DNA of 64,000 bases from SB15 sp964639245 (GCA_964639245.1 CAZXCU010000015.1:62001-126000), one strand, 5' to 3'. Shown: positions 1 to 8,253, counted from the first letter of the stretch. The notes: generated by a model from the letters alone, not told the origin. Numbers and translations: made by a program.

Positions 1-1
1 T

Positions 2-826
2 GCCGGATGGGGACACTATCCCACGATTACCTTATACCTGTTGAAACTGCTTTTGCCACAGATTCCGATCACATTGGCGCTCACCGCCTATGACCGCCTA
101 GAAAAACATCCGATGACCATACTTGCAGCAAAACGCGCGGCTTATCTGGTCGCACAGAGTCCTGAGTCTGCCCGTGAGATTCAAGAACTTTGGCCTAAAA
201 CCGATACGCCTCTCCAAATTATTCATATCGGGATTGAATTGGAGCGCTTGGAAAAATATCGCGCCCTTCCCAAAAAACAGGGGGTGATTATTTCGGCAGG
301 GCGGTTAGTCCAAGAAAAAGGCCACCATTATGTGATTCAAGCCTTCTCAAAAATTCATGCTGTTTTGCCAGCTACACGGCTCATTTTATTGGGGGAAGGC
401 CATTACCGCCATGAATTGGAATTACTCATTAAAAATTTAAATTTGGCGGATTGTGTGGAATTAACAGGACATCTCCCCCAAGAAAAATTGTTTGAAATCC
501 TCGCGCAAGCCTCGGTTTCGGTGCTGGCTTCCGAAGCAGATTATGATACGCTACCAAACACGATCAAAGAATCAATGGCGCTGGGTGTGCCTGTGGTTAC
601 AACCCCCACCATGGATATTGAGGTTTTGATCGAAGATGGCATTACAGGCTGTCTCGTTCCCAAAGGAGATGTGTCAGCGCTGGAAATTGCGATTTTCAAG
701 GTATTTAATCAACCTGCATGGGCGCAGGAAATGAGCGAAAAGGCCTATACGCGTGTTCATGCCTTGTTTGATATTGAACACACCACCCATGCCCGGTTGC
801 AAATGTTTAAGGACATCTTGAATTAA
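2..826 (+). CDS. Glycosyltransferase family 4, C-terminal part (5' end outside window)
   Basis: A retaining GT-B sugar transferase acting on a lipid-linked or surface glycan; donor and acceptor cannot be told from sequence. The visible part carries the family's C-terminal nucleotide-sugar-binding fold: GRLVQEKGHHYVIQAF opens the second Rossmann half, LLGEGHYRHELE follows, and ESMALGVPVVTTP is the conserved E-x7-E-like donor-binding region. The reading frame is open to the first base of the window (residues AGWGHYPTITLYL precede the first possible TTG at 41), so the gene begins upstream and the N-terminal acceptor domain is mostly missing here. Its stop lies two bases before the asparagine synthetase start, so the two are co-transcribed, as in polysaccharide or glycopeptide-like surface-sugar clusters. 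Family assignment is firm, specificity unknown. Confidence 0.9.
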   Translation, partial: AGWGHYPTITLYLLKLLLPQIPITLALTAYDRLEKHPMTILAAKRAAYLVAQSPESAREIQELWPKTDTPLQIIHIGIELERLEKYRALPKKQGVIISAGRLVQEKGHHYVIQAFSKIHAVLPATRLILLGEGHYRHELELLIKNLNLADCVELTGHLPQEKLFEILAQASVSVLASEADYDTLPNTIKESMALGVPVVTTPTMDIEVLIEDGITGCLVPKGDVSALEIAIFKVFNQPAWAQEMSEKAYTRVHALFDIEHTTHARLQMFKDILN

Positions 827-828
827 TC

Positions 829-2697
829 ATGTGTGGTATTGCCGGTTACTGGCATCTTGCACCCAATTTGCAAACAACAGTTCATTTGCAGCAAATGAAT
901 CGGTTGCTGACGCATCGTGGGCCAGATGAGGAGGGCTATTTTTCGGATGCTCGAGTCGGCTTGGCGATGCGACGCTTGAGCATTATTGACCTTGCCACCG
1001 GACAGCAACCGATTGCCAACGAAAGCAATACCCTTCAAGTGGTTTACAACGGCGAAATTTATAATTTTCAAGCGCTACGTGACCAGTTAATCGCTGAGGG
1101 ACACCGCTTTAAAACCCAGAGCGATACGGAAGTGCTGGTGCATGGCTATGAGCAATGGGGGACAGCATTACCAAACTATTTGCGCGGCATGTTCGCGTTT
1201 GCAGTCTGGGACAGCGAAAAACAACAGCTTTTTATTGCCCGTGACCACTTTGGCATCAAACCCCTGTATTATGCGGTGGTGGATGGCACCTTGCTATTTG
1301 CATCCGAAATAAAATCCCTGCTGAGTCACCCGAATCTGCGCCGTGAAATTGACCTGACCGCTCTTGACCAATATTTAACCACCCTCTATGTACCAGAACC
1401 ACATACTATTTTTCAGTCGATTAAAGCCCTGCCCGCCGGACATTGGATGCTGGCTCACAATGAGGTGAAAATTGAGCGCTACTGGGCGTTTACCCCCCTG
1501 CAAAATCCCTACCCGACCAAACAAGCGGCAATTGAGGCGATACGGGAAGTCGTGGCAGACAGTGTAGAAAAAATGCTGATAGCCGATGTCCCCCTGGGCG
1601 CATTTTTAAGCGGGGGGATCGATTCTGCCAGCGTGGTCGCCATGATGAGCCGGTTTCAAGCGCAGGTGGAAACCTTCTCGATTGGCTTTGGGGAGAAAGC
1701 ACATCGTTGGGATGAACTGGATGCTGCCCGGCATATCGCCCAATTTTACAAAACCAACCACCATGAATTCCGGGTCACACCGGATGTAATTACCCTGCTG
1801 CCCGAAATCATGCCTTTTTTCGACCAGCCTTTTGCCAACCCCACCGCCCTTTTGCTGTATATCTTATCTGGCGAAACACGGAAATTTGTCAAAGTAGCGC
1901 TGGCGGGAACCGGCGGGGATGAAATGTTCGGCGGGTATGTGCGTTACAAGGGGATGATGCGCTATGAGCAATATGCCCATCTGCCACACTGGTCACGCAA
2001 AATTCTGGCGAATGTCGCATCCAAAACCATTTCTGACGATATGGATGGGCGGTTAGGACGACAGCGCGTGCGGCGTTTTCTGGAAAGCGGCGCTCAGGAT
2101 TTTGATGAAGCCTATTTGCAGATTGTGTCCATCCTCAAACCAAAGGAAAAACAGCGCTTATATACTGATACTATGAAGGCGGGCGATAGCTGGGATTTTG
2201 TGCGGGAGGCCTTCCGTCCCAATACCGCGTATGGGCGTTTAGAAACTGTCATGATGGCGGAACTTGCTAGTTATTTGCCGTTTAATCAACTTGCTTACAA
2301 TGACCGCATGAGCATGGCACAGTCTTTAGAAGTCCGTGTCCCACTGGTTGACCAGCGCATAGTTGAAGTGGCAGGAAACATCCCCCTTCGATGGAAAATT
2401 CAAAACGGCGTAACCAAAGGTTTGTTTCGTGAGGCCATGTCTCCGTACCTCCCACCGGAAATTTTACATGGCAAAAAACTAGGGTTAAATTTGCCCCTTT
2501 CGCTGTGGTTTCAGCACGAATTGAAAAATTGGGTGGCGGAGATGATTTCGCCTGCTACCCTCCGAAAACGCGGGTACTTTCAGCCAGACACGGTTCAGCA
2601 ACTCTGGCAGGTACATCAATCCGGCAAGCGGGATAATTCGCTCCTGTTGTGGGCGCTGATTGTGTTTGAACTCTGGCATCAAAAATATCTTGATTAA
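829..2697 (+). CDS. asnB: Asparagine synthetase (glutamine-hydrolysing)
   Basis: Makes asparagine from aspartate, ATP and glutamine, or amidates an Asp-like carboxylate in a sugar pathway. The start ATG is followed directly by Cys (MCGIAGYW), giving the N-terminal nucleophile of the class II glutaminase after Met removal. The glutaminase domain spans roughly residues 2-190 (HRGPDEEG, YNGEIYNF, RDHFGIKPLYY). The synthetase domain follows, with the ATP pyrophosphatase P-loop SGGIDS near residues 260-265 and later GTGGDEMFGGYVRY and QSLEVRVPLVD. Its 622 residues match the family. It sits two bases after a glycosyltransferase and most likely shares its mRNA; AsnB copies in exopolysaccharide clusters are common, so a glycan role is possible but not shown. 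Confidence 0.95.
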   Translation: MCGIAGYWHLAPNLQTTVHLQQMNRLLTHRGPDEEGYFSDARVGLAMRRLSIIDLATGQQPIANESNTLQVVYNGEIYNFQALRDQLIAEGHRFKTQSDTEVLVHGYEQWGTALPNYLRGMFAFAVWDSEKQQLFIARDHFGIKPLYYAVVDGTLLFASEIKSLLSHPNLRREIDLTALDQYLTTLYVPEPHTIFQSIKALPAGHWMLAHNEVKIERYWAFTPLQNPYPTKQAAIEAIREVVADSVEKMLIADVPLGAFLSGGIDSASVVAMMSRFQAQVETFSIGFGEKAHRWDELDAARHIAQFYKTNHHEFRVTPDVITLLPEIMPFFDQPFANPTALLLYILSGETRKFVKVALAGTGGDEMFGGYVRYKGMMRYEQYAHLPHWSRKILANVASKTISDDMDGRLGRQRVRRFLESGAQDFDEAYLQIVSILKPKEKQRLYTDTMKAGDSWDFVREAFRPNTAYGRLETVMMAELASYLPFNQLAYNDRMSMAQSLEVRVPLVDQRIVEVAGNIPLRWKIQNGVTKGLFREAMSPYLPPEILHGKKLGLNLPLSLWFQHELKNWVAEMISPATLRKRGYFQPDTVQQLWQVHQSGKRDNSLLLWALIVFELWHQKYLD

Positions 2698-2753
2698 TTT
2701 GGGTGAATTTTGGGGTAGCATAGAAAAAAACAAATAATCTTCGAGCAAACCCC

Positions 2754-4478
2754 ATGAACATCACTTTAGAACAGATTCGTAACCGCGCCGATTCTAAAAG
2801 TTATAACCGTGGACAAGGGTATTACGAAGAGGGTGCAATTCACCATCCCATTAAACGTGGCAACACCCTAGAAGCGGATTGCGAAGGGACGATGACCTAC
2901 CATGTTAAAGTCGAATTCGACGGGAAAGGAATCCAAAAAGCAAAGTGTACCTGCCCGTATGAATTTGGGGGAGACTGCAAACATATTGTGGCACTGCTCC
3001 TCATGTACGTTCATGAACCCAAAAGTTTTGTTGAACAGGATGAGGTGCAAAAATCGCTGCAAAACCGCAGTAAAGAAGAACTCATCAAAATCATCGAGCA
3101 GATGATTGCAATGTATCCTGACCTCGTTCATTTCCTTGACCGCCCCGCCAAAGCTAAGCCTATTTCGCTCGATACTTTCCGCCGTAATTTGAGCCGTGCG
3201 CTCAAAAAATATAGTAGTTGGGAAAATCGAGAAGCGGAAACTGTGGCGGCATCCCTCATGAAAACCGCCAAACAGATTTCTATACAGGGCGATTGGCAGA
3301 CCGCCAGCGCTATTTACAGCCTCATCCTAGAGGAAATTCTCCATACCGATGGGTTTTATGATGAAGAAGGTGGATTTTATACGAGCATCGAATCGATTTT
3401 TGATGACCTTGATACCTGCCTTGCCCAGCCAGCGATTGCGAACGATGACATACTGCGCCCCAAGTTGCTCATGACCCTGCTAGAATTTTCCTTTGCCGAT
3501 GAAACCGATTTCGCTTCTGATGTTGAGGAGATTTTGCTCAAACATGCCAAGCCAAGCGATTTACCTGCCATTCGCCAAGCCGTTCAAGCCCGGATGAACA
3601 AATACAAAAAAATGTCGTATGGAGATTGGATCGCTAAATCCCTCGCTGAATTTCTGGTAAAAATAGATGCAGTGGATCATGTTGACCCCGAAGTCACCCT
3701 CCAACGCTTACGTGAGGAGGGCATGTTCAGTGTGTTGTTTGAAAAACTGCTCTCGATGGGTCGACATGATGAAGCCATTGCGGTACTGGAAAAAAAGTTA
3801 CTTCATAACCATGAACGATTGCCTGCTTTAAATTCGCTTGTCGCCAGTGGGTTTCAGAAAAAAGCCATTGCGATAGGCCAAACCACCCTGAATCATACCT
3901 ATCATGACCACCTTGCCTATTGGCTGTTAGAGCAGTATCAAGCAACCCATAACCCGACAGCAGCATTAGAAATTCAGTTAAAACGGTTGTATGAACAACC
4001 CATCGTCGAACTTTACATTGAAGTCAAACTCACAGCGATTGAACTAGGACAATGGGATAAGATTCAGCCGGACATCTTGAAACACCTCACCGCAAAAGGT
4101 TATTTTGCGGCACTGACTTATCTCTATCTCCACGAACATGACTGGGACAAAGCGTGGCAATCGGCTGAAAAAGGGATGAAACAAAAAATGCCTCTCTTAT
4201 GGTGGCATGACCAACGATTAGATTTGCAAGTCGCCAAACTTGCCTACCGTGACACCCCTGAAAAAGCACTGCCTGTTTTGATTGACTATGCCTACAAAGA
4301 AATTGCTGGACGCAGCCGTTCCCACTATCAAACTGCTACCGACTATTTAGCCAAAGTGCAAGAAATTTATGATATTCTGGGGGAAGTAGAGAAATGGGAA
4401 GATTTAATTACTGGCATCCGCCAAGAATTTAAAACGCTCCGCGCTCTACAAGATGAACTCCAGAAAGCAGGACTTTGA
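2754..4478 (+). CDS. SWIM zinc-finger protein
   Basis: A 574-residue cytosolic protein of unknown biochemical role. Its N-terminus carries a clear SWIM zinc finger with ligands C65-x-C67-x7-C75-x-H77, a module used for nucleic-acid or protein binding. The rest (about residues 100-574) is helical and reads like TPR/HEAT-type repeats, with many short helix pairs and repeated Leu/Ala spacing, and no enzyme motif. SWIM proteins of this shape are often neighbours of SNF2 helicases, but none is present here. ATG at 2754 is the only good start; no strong Shine-Dalgarno sequence precedes it. It ends at the start of the MaoC gene and probably shares its transcript. The domain is certain; a scaffold or DNA-associated role is inference. 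Confidence 0.85.
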   Translation: MNITLEQIRNRADSKSYNRGQGYYEEGAIHHPIKRGNTLEADCEGTMTYHVKVEFDGKGIQKAKCTCPYEFGGDCKHIVALLLMYVHEPKSFVEQDEVQKSLQNRSKEELIKIIEQMIAMYPDLVHFLDRPAKAKPISLDTFRRNLSRALKKYSSWENREAETVAASLMKTAKQISIQGDWQTASAIYSLILEEILHTDGFYDEEGGFYTSIESIFDDLDTCLAQPAIANDDILRPKLLMTLLEFSFADETDFASDVEEILLKHAKPSDLPAIRQAVQARMNKYKKMSYGDWIAKSLAEFLVKIDAVDHVDPEVTLQRLREEGMFSVLFEKLLSMGRHDEAIAVLEKKLLHNHERLPALNSLVASGFQKKAIAIGQTTLNHTYHDHLAYWLLEQYQATHNPTAALEIQLKRLYEQPIVELYIEVKLTAIELGQWDKIQPDILKHLTAKGYFAALTYLYLHEHDWDKAWQSAEKGMKQKMPLLWWHDQRLDLQVAKLAYRDTPEKALPVLIDYAYKEIAGRSRSHYQTATDYLAKVQEIYDILGEVEKWEDLITGIRQEFKTLRALQDELQKAGL

Positions 4479-4483
4479 CCACC

Positions 4484-4948
4484 ATGCCCGGTAAATATTT
4501 TGAAGAATTGGAAGTGGGTACAAAAATACGCCATTCATTAGGGCGCACCATTACGGAAATGGACAATGTGCTGTTTTCAACCCTGACAATGAATACCCAA
4601 CCCTTGCATATTAACGAGGATTTTGCCAGTAAAACCCAGTTCGGGCAGCGCATTGTCAACGGGATTTTTACGCTGGGATTGGTCATCGGGTTGACGGTTT
4701 CGGAATTGACCGATGGTACGATTATTGCGAATCTTGGTTATGAGAAAGTCATCCACCCCAAGCCCGTTTTTCATGGGGATACCATTTACGTGGAAACTGA
4801 AGTCCTCAGCAAACGTGACTCCCAATCCAATCCTGATAGAGGGGTGATTCACCTCAAACATTGGGGCAAAAATCAGCATGGAGAAGTTGTCTGTGAAGTG
4901 GAACGGGCGGTATTATTTCTGAAACGACCACAAGGGGATACCCAATGA
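4484..4948 (+). CDS. MaoC-family (R)-specific hydratase
   Basis: A hot-dog-fold hydratase acting on a CoA-bound enoyl or mesaconyl/itaconyl-type substrate in the cytoplasm. The catalytic stretch NTQPLHINEDFA holds the Asn/His dyad region typical of mesaconyl-CoA-type hydratases, followed by QFGQRIVNGIFTLGL, the conserved overhang helix. About 154 residues is the normal single-domain length. A TTG at 4475 is also in frame but leaves only three bases after the AGGA element, so ATG 4484 is chosen. Its last four bases (ATGA) overlap the start of the CitE-like lyase gene, so the two are translationally coupled. A hydratase and lyase acting in sequence on a C5-CoA (methylmalyl-CoA or citramalyl-CoA) fits the pair; which of the two cannot be decided here. 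Confidence 0.88.
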   Translation: MPGKYFEELEVGTKIRHSLGRTITEMDNVLFSTLTMNTQPLHINEDFASKTQFGQRIVNGIFTLGLVIGLTVSELTDGTIIANLGYEKVIHPKPVFHGDTIYVETEVLSKRDSQSNPDRGVIHLKHWGKNQHGEVVCEVERAVLFLKRPQGDTQ

Positions 4949-5826
4949 GTGATGAAAGATTACGACGCGCCCTGCTGTTTATGCCGGGCGATGATTGGCA
5001 CAAAATCGAAAAAGGCGCGACTTCTGGTGTCGATTCGGTCATTATGGATTTAGAGGATGGAGTCGCGCTGACCCGTAAAGTCGAAGCCCGCCAGGTGGTT
5101 TTCCGTGCGCTGACCGAACTCAATTTTGGCACGACGGAACGTCTGGTGCGCGTCAACGGGGTTGCCACCGGTTTAACCACTGATGACATCAAGGAAACTA
5201 TCCAAGCCCGTCCTGACGGGTATGTGCTGCCCAAAGTGGAATCCGAGGAAGAGGTGCGTTTGGTGATCCAAGAGATTCAGGATGCCGAACAAACTTATGG
5301 ATTTCCCATTGGCGGCATCAAACTGCTGGTGATTATCGAATCAGCACGGGGGGTCATGAATCTGCCTGAAATCGCCAATGAAGGCAGTCCATTGGTGGGG
5401 CTGATTTTCGGGGCAGAAGACCTCGCCAGTGATATTGGGGCGATTCGCACCCGCGAAGGTAAAGAAGTCGCCTATGCACGCGGACGAACGGTTTTGTATG
5501 CTGCTGCGTATGGTTTACAGGCGATTGATACCCCTTTTGTCGATTTGACCGATGTGGAAGGGCTACGCGAAGAAACCATTGATGCCATGCAGATGGGGTA
5601 CACCGGCAAACTGGCAATTCATCCCTATCAAGTGCCGGTCATCACCGAAGTTTATATCCCTACCCCCGAAGCGATCGCTACCGCGCAGCAGTTAATTGCC
5701 GCCTATGAAACGCATCTCGCAGGTGGAACGGGCGTGTTCGCCTACGAGGGGAAAATGGTCGATATGCCGATGATTCGTTCGGCTCAACGGGTGCTGGCAC
5801 GCGCCAAAGCATCCGGCAAAATTTGA
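4945..5826 (+). CDS. CitE-like CoA lyase (HpcH/HpaI family)
   Basis: A TIM-barrel, divalent-metal-dependent lyase that cleaves or forms beta-hydroxyacyl-CoA such as malyl-, methylmalyl- or citramalyl-CoA. Family landmarks are FMPGDDWHKIEKG at the N-terminus, DSVIMDLEDGVA (metal/acid residues), LVRVNG, VLPKVES, IESARGVMNLPEIA and FGAEDLASDIG, plus the C-terminal LAIHPYQVPVI. The length of 293 residues is typical of stand-alone CitE-like enzymes, not of citrate lyase complexes, and no citD or citF is near. ATGA overlap ties it to the MaoC hydratase. Its 3' end overlaps the tail of the convergent tfuA gene by about 40 bases. Substrate is inferred from pairing, as in 3-hydroxypropionate/ethylmalonyl-type or itaconate pathways. 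Confidence 0.9.
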   Translation: MSDERLRRALLFMPGDDWHKIEKGATSGVDSVIMDLEDGVALTRKVEARQVVFRALTELNFGTTERLVRVNGVATGLTTDDIKETIQARPDGYVLPKVESEEEVRLVIQEIQDAEQTYGFPIGGIKLLVIIESARGVMNLPEIANEGSPLVGLIFGAEDLASDIGAIRTREGKEVAYARGRTVLYAAAYGLQAIDTPFVDLTDVEGLREETIDAMQMGYTGKLAIHPYQVPVITEVYIPTPEAIATAQQLIAAYETHLAGGTGVFAYEGKMVDMPMIRSAQRVLARAKASGKI

Positions 5827-6560
5827 GCTTCTGCTTGCCCAATCTGCCGTACCGCCCGTTCCCAGATTTGTGTATGCTGAAAACTGTAGGGAACGCGCAA
5901 CGGGAACACAGGTTGGGCAAATTTTTCCTGTAGGGTGAGCAACAGGAGTTTGGCATCGTCCTGTTTTTGATGCACTTTGTTGTCCACCAGCCAATTTTTG
6001 AGGCGACCTATCCCGGTAAGCTGTTCGGATTCGGCAAGTTGAAGGATGCTGGGATAATTGCGTTCGGCATAAAACAAATTTTTGGCGATGATTTCAATCC
6101 GTGTTCGCAATTCGCTGGAAATAATGTGCTGTGCTTCGGCTTTTTCCAAAGTCGCCCGAATATCAACCATCGCGGTTGAAGTCGGTAAAAAGCCATCTTC
6201 GGCGCTGGCATGGGCAACGGCAACTTCATCATCATCTTCGATTGTGCCAGAAGCATACCATTCAAAAATTTTGCCCACCCCCACCATACCGAATTGGGCC
6301 AATTCTGCGGCTCGCAACGCCCCCATACTGGATGACCCGAAGACATGCGTCCCCTGTTTCATCGCCCAGAGGATTTCTTTGTGCCAGACCGACGGTACAT
6401 GCTCAAAATAGCCGTCAATGATACCAATGGCATGGGGAATACGCATGGCAGCACGGTAAATATCCCCTTGTGCGGCAGGGGGCAAAAAAATCGCTCCGGG
6501 CAGCACAGCGCGTGCTTCGGTAAGTGCGACACTTGGCCCTAAAAAAATTACCACTCTCAT
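5784..6560 (-). CDS. TfuA-family partner of YcaO
   Basis: A 258-residue TfuA-like protein, the partner that in characterised YcaO-TfuA pairs supports peptide-backbone thioamidation, probably by helping deliver sulfur. Recognisable family blocks are VIFLGPSVALTEARAVL at the start, PPAAQGDIYRA (about residues 27-37), IGIIDGYFEHVPSVWHKEIL (about 46-65) and VFGSSSMGALRAAEL (about 73-87). These match the TfuA core, named after trifolitoxin gene tfuA. The start ATG overlaps the TGA of the YcaO gene (ATGA, 6557-6560), so the two are coupled and made in similar amounts. The less conserved C-terminal third is longer than the core domain. Family call is firm; the thioamide chemistry is inferred from the pair, not visible in the sequence. 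Confidence 0.92.
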   Translation of the reverse strand: MRVVIFLGPSVALTEARAVLPGAIFLPPAAQGDIYRAAMRIPHAIGIIDGYFEHVPSVWHKEILWAMKQGTHVFGSSSMGALRAAELAQFGMVGVGKIFEWYASGTIEDDDEVAVAHASAEDGFLPTSTAMVDIRATLEKAEAQHIISSELRTRIEIIAKNLFYAERNYPSILQLAESEQLTGIGRLKNWLVDNKVHQKQDDAKLLLLTLQEKFAQPVFPLRVPYSFQHTQIWERAVRQIGQAEAQILPDALARASTR

Positions 6561-7783
6561 TGTTGTATCCTTGCTCTGGCGCGTTGACCGGGGCTGTACT
6601 GCGGGATGGAGTGAACCCCTTCTAAACCGGGAATGACCACCCGTACCACCGGAATCTCAAATTCGGGTTTGGTCAAATTCACCACAATCACCTGTTGAAT
6701 CCCCACCACCTGAAGTTTGGCAAGCTGGCAGGCAATATCTTCGTTAAAGGTTGCAAATTCGCTGCTCGGAATCTGGCGAAAATCTTGCCCGGTTATCGGC
6801 GCTGCCAGTTCTTGGCGGAAGCGGTCATGGGTTTCAGCACTTCGATAGCGTGCATAATCATCGCGGAAAACATCATCGCGTGAGCCAGAAATGACAGTTA
6901 AACGGCTCTGGGCGGCTTCGGTCAGCGCCCGCAGCAGGGCAATATTCCGTGACAGGTGGCATCCCGCCCCAGAAGCCACATACATTTTGCGGAGGGGATG
7001 ATCCGTTCGTTCTGCAATCGCGCACAGAAAGGTTGGCATTTCTACATCAGAAGTCAGATTCCAGACGAGTACATCCACCTTGGCTTGTTTATATTTTTCC
7101 AGAACCGCACGGCACGCGGCATCATCTACCGAATCAAGATTGAGACGGGTGATTTGTTTCTCCGCTTCTGGCAGCAGTTCCCACAATGCGGTGGCATCCC
7201 GTTCGACCACTTCATTAATAGCGTGTTCAATCGCTTCTAAGAGGTGATTTCCTGAAGCAAGACCATTGGTGGTGGTTGAAAAACACCCACTGCCATCGGT
7301 ACCGGGCAAGGTGTAGTCGGTATGTACCATTTCGTAAGGAATCCAGACGGACGCATCATGAATCAGGTCGTAGGCTTCAATCCATAACAAGCGTCGTTCC
7401 GGGTGAAACGCGCTGTTTTTAATTAATGGCAGTTCGCGCACATCCACGACTGGATGGGTGTAACGCAGCGCTTCATAACTGGCGAGTTTAAGCGGGTGGG
7501 TGATGGTTTCGGCATGATACCCTTCTACCGATTCCATCACCCCGGAAGCGCGGGCTGCTGCAAGGGTTAGCCCTTTGCCCTGCGCTACTGAAATCGAACG
7601 TGAATTGGGACGGCAAACCATTACCACTGGTACACCAATCACATCTAAATGGGTGATATTGGCGATGCGAGTAATGCCCATAATCGGCAAAAAGCGTTTA
7701 ACTCTGGCAACCGTTTCATCCGGTGAGATAAACCGATAGGTACCATTTTGAAAATTTTTGGGAACAGGATTATTCGTGAGCAT
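6557..7783 (-). CDS. ycaO: YcaO-domain ATP-dependent peptide-modifying enzyme
   Basis: YcaO enzymes activate a peptide backbone amide with ATP; with TfuA the known outcome is thioamide formation, with other partners azoline or amidine formation. The 408-residue protein carries the ATP/Mg site residues: E84-x2-E87 in GVMESVEGYHAE, NGLASGNHLLEAIEHAI leading to E191-x2-E194-R195 in EVVERDA, and the C-terminal VVIPGLEGV region. There is no fused E1-like or ocin-ThiF partner domain. Start ATG 7783 has a GAGG element eight bases upstream. It lies 63 bases after the precursor gene, with a GC-rich hairpin between, and is coupled to tfuA. The C-terminus has a single PGQR instead of the Pro-rich tail of azoline-forming YcaOs, which fits the TfuA-associated type. 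Confidence 0.94.
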   Translation of the reverse strand: MLTNNPVPKNFQNGTYRFISPDETVARVKRFLPIMGITRIANITHLDVIGVPVVMVCRPNSRSISVAQGKGLTLAAARASGVMESVEGYHAETITHPLKLASYEALRYTHPVVDVRELPLIKNSAFHPERRLLWIEAYDLIHDASVWIPYEMVHTDYTLPGTDGSGCFSTTTNGLASGNHLLEAIEHAINEVVERDATALWELLPEAEKQITRLNLDSVDDAACRAVLEKYKQAKVDVLVWNLTSDVEMPTFLCAIAERTDHPLRKMYVASGAGCHLSRNIALLRALTEAAQSRLTVISGSRDDVFRDDYARYRSAETHDRFRQELAAPITGQDFRQIPSSEFATFNEDIACQLAKLQVVGIQQVIVVNLTKPEFEIPVVRVVIPGLEGVHSIPQYSPGQRARARIQQ

Positions 7784-7804
7784 GTTTATCCCTCACCCCC
7801 AACA

Positions 7805-7827
7805 CCCGCCCCAACAATGGAGGCGGG
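7805..7827 (-). promoter_or_regulatory. GC-rich hairpin between precursor and ycaO
   Basis: Read on the minus strand, CCCGCCUC and GGGGCGGG form an eight-pair stem (one U-G pair) around a seven-base loop, starting 20 bases after the precursor stop codon. No U-run follows, so it is not a classical intrinsic terminator. It could stabilise the precursor mRNA 3' end or partly attenuate read-through, which would give more precursor than enzyme, as is common in RiPP operons. The function is inference; the stem itself is clear. Confidence 0.55.
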
Positions 7828-7846
7828 GGCGTGGGTCAGTGTCATC

Positions 7847-8092
7847 CTAGACCGTTTCGGGTGCAAAGTCGGCAGAGGCAAACCATGTCGAGGCGAACCA
7901 CGTTGACGCAAACCATGTGGAAGCAAACCATGTGGAAGCAAACCATGTCGAGGCAAACCAGGTATTGGCTGCGCTGTTTTCGGCAGGGGTGAATTCCATT
8001 TGCATGGGCATTTCGGCAGCATCAGCCGCAATCACTTCGCCATTGGCATTGTACAATTTGCCATCTGCACCGCGAATAAAAAGGTCGTTCAT
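7847..8092 (-). CDS. RiPP precursor peptide with six TWFAS core repeats
   Basis: An 81-residue peptide transcribed first in the YcaO-TfuA operon. The frame continues 30 codons further upstream, but the ATG at 8092 has a strong Shine-Dalgarno (AGAGGA, seven to eight bases before) and gives a typical leader, so it is chosen. Residues 1-43 form the leader: MNDLFIRGADGKLYNANGEV, then an Ala/Glu/Met-rich, acidic stretch. Residues 44-73 are six perfect TWFAS repeats, and residues 74-81 (ADFAPETV) look like a decayed seventh unit. There is no Cys, so thiazoles are impossible; Ser/Thr oxazolines or backbone thioamides are possible. Multi-core precursors with a YcaO-TfuA pair are known for thiovarsolins, whose cores are different. 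I know of no described family with this core. Confidence 0.9.
   Translation of the reverse strand: MNDLFIRGADGKLYNANGEVIAADAAEMPMQMEFTPAENSAANTWFASTWFASTWFASTWFASTWFASTWFASADFAPETV
7874..7963 (-). repeat. Six in-frame 15-bp repeats encoding TWFAS
   Basis: Six direct, gapless 15-base units in the precursor gene. Codons vary (Thr ACC/ACA/ACG, Phe TTT/TTC, Ala GCC/GCT/GCG, Ser TCG/TCC/TCA/TCT) while every unit still encodes Thr-Trp-Phe-Ala-Ser. Silent divergence without amino-acid change argues for selection on the peptide and against a recent slippage artefact. Confidence 0.95.
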
Positions 8093-8224
8093 GAGGGTAT
8101 CCTCTTTCCAAAAGTTTTCGGATACTTTTATTTTGATGAAAAAGACTGTCTGCTTCAAACGCTTTGTCGCTACAGGGAACAAAATTAACGAGCGTTTATG
8201 AAATTTGTAAACCCAGACTAATCA

Positions 8225-8253
8225 TTGTCATATCTGCCGTAGGTCATTAAGAT
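8225..8253 (+). promoter_or_regulatory. Promoter of the acyltransferase gene; mRNA probably leaderless
   Basis: TTGTCA (8225-8230), a 17-base spacer and TAAGAT (8248-8253). The ATG at 8261 begins only eight bases after the -10 box, so transcription should start at or next to the A of the start codon, and no Shine-Dalgarno fits. The region 8093-8260 also has to hold the divergent promoter of the RiPP operon; on that strand I see only weak matches such as TTTACA-N17-TTAATT. Confidence 0.6.

Noticed and set aside
4475..4483. TTG 4475 as start of the MaoC hydratase
   Set aside because: It leaves only about three bases after the AGGA element; ATG 4484 gives the normal family start.
4484..5826. 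MaoC and CitE-like genes as part of the RiPP locus
   Set aside because: They are on the opposite strand, converge with tfuA and form a normal CoA-pathway pair.
7860..7970. Short direct repeats as a CRISPR array
   Set aside because: The units are gapless 15-base codon repeats inside a reading frame with a ribosome site; there are no spacers and no cas genes.
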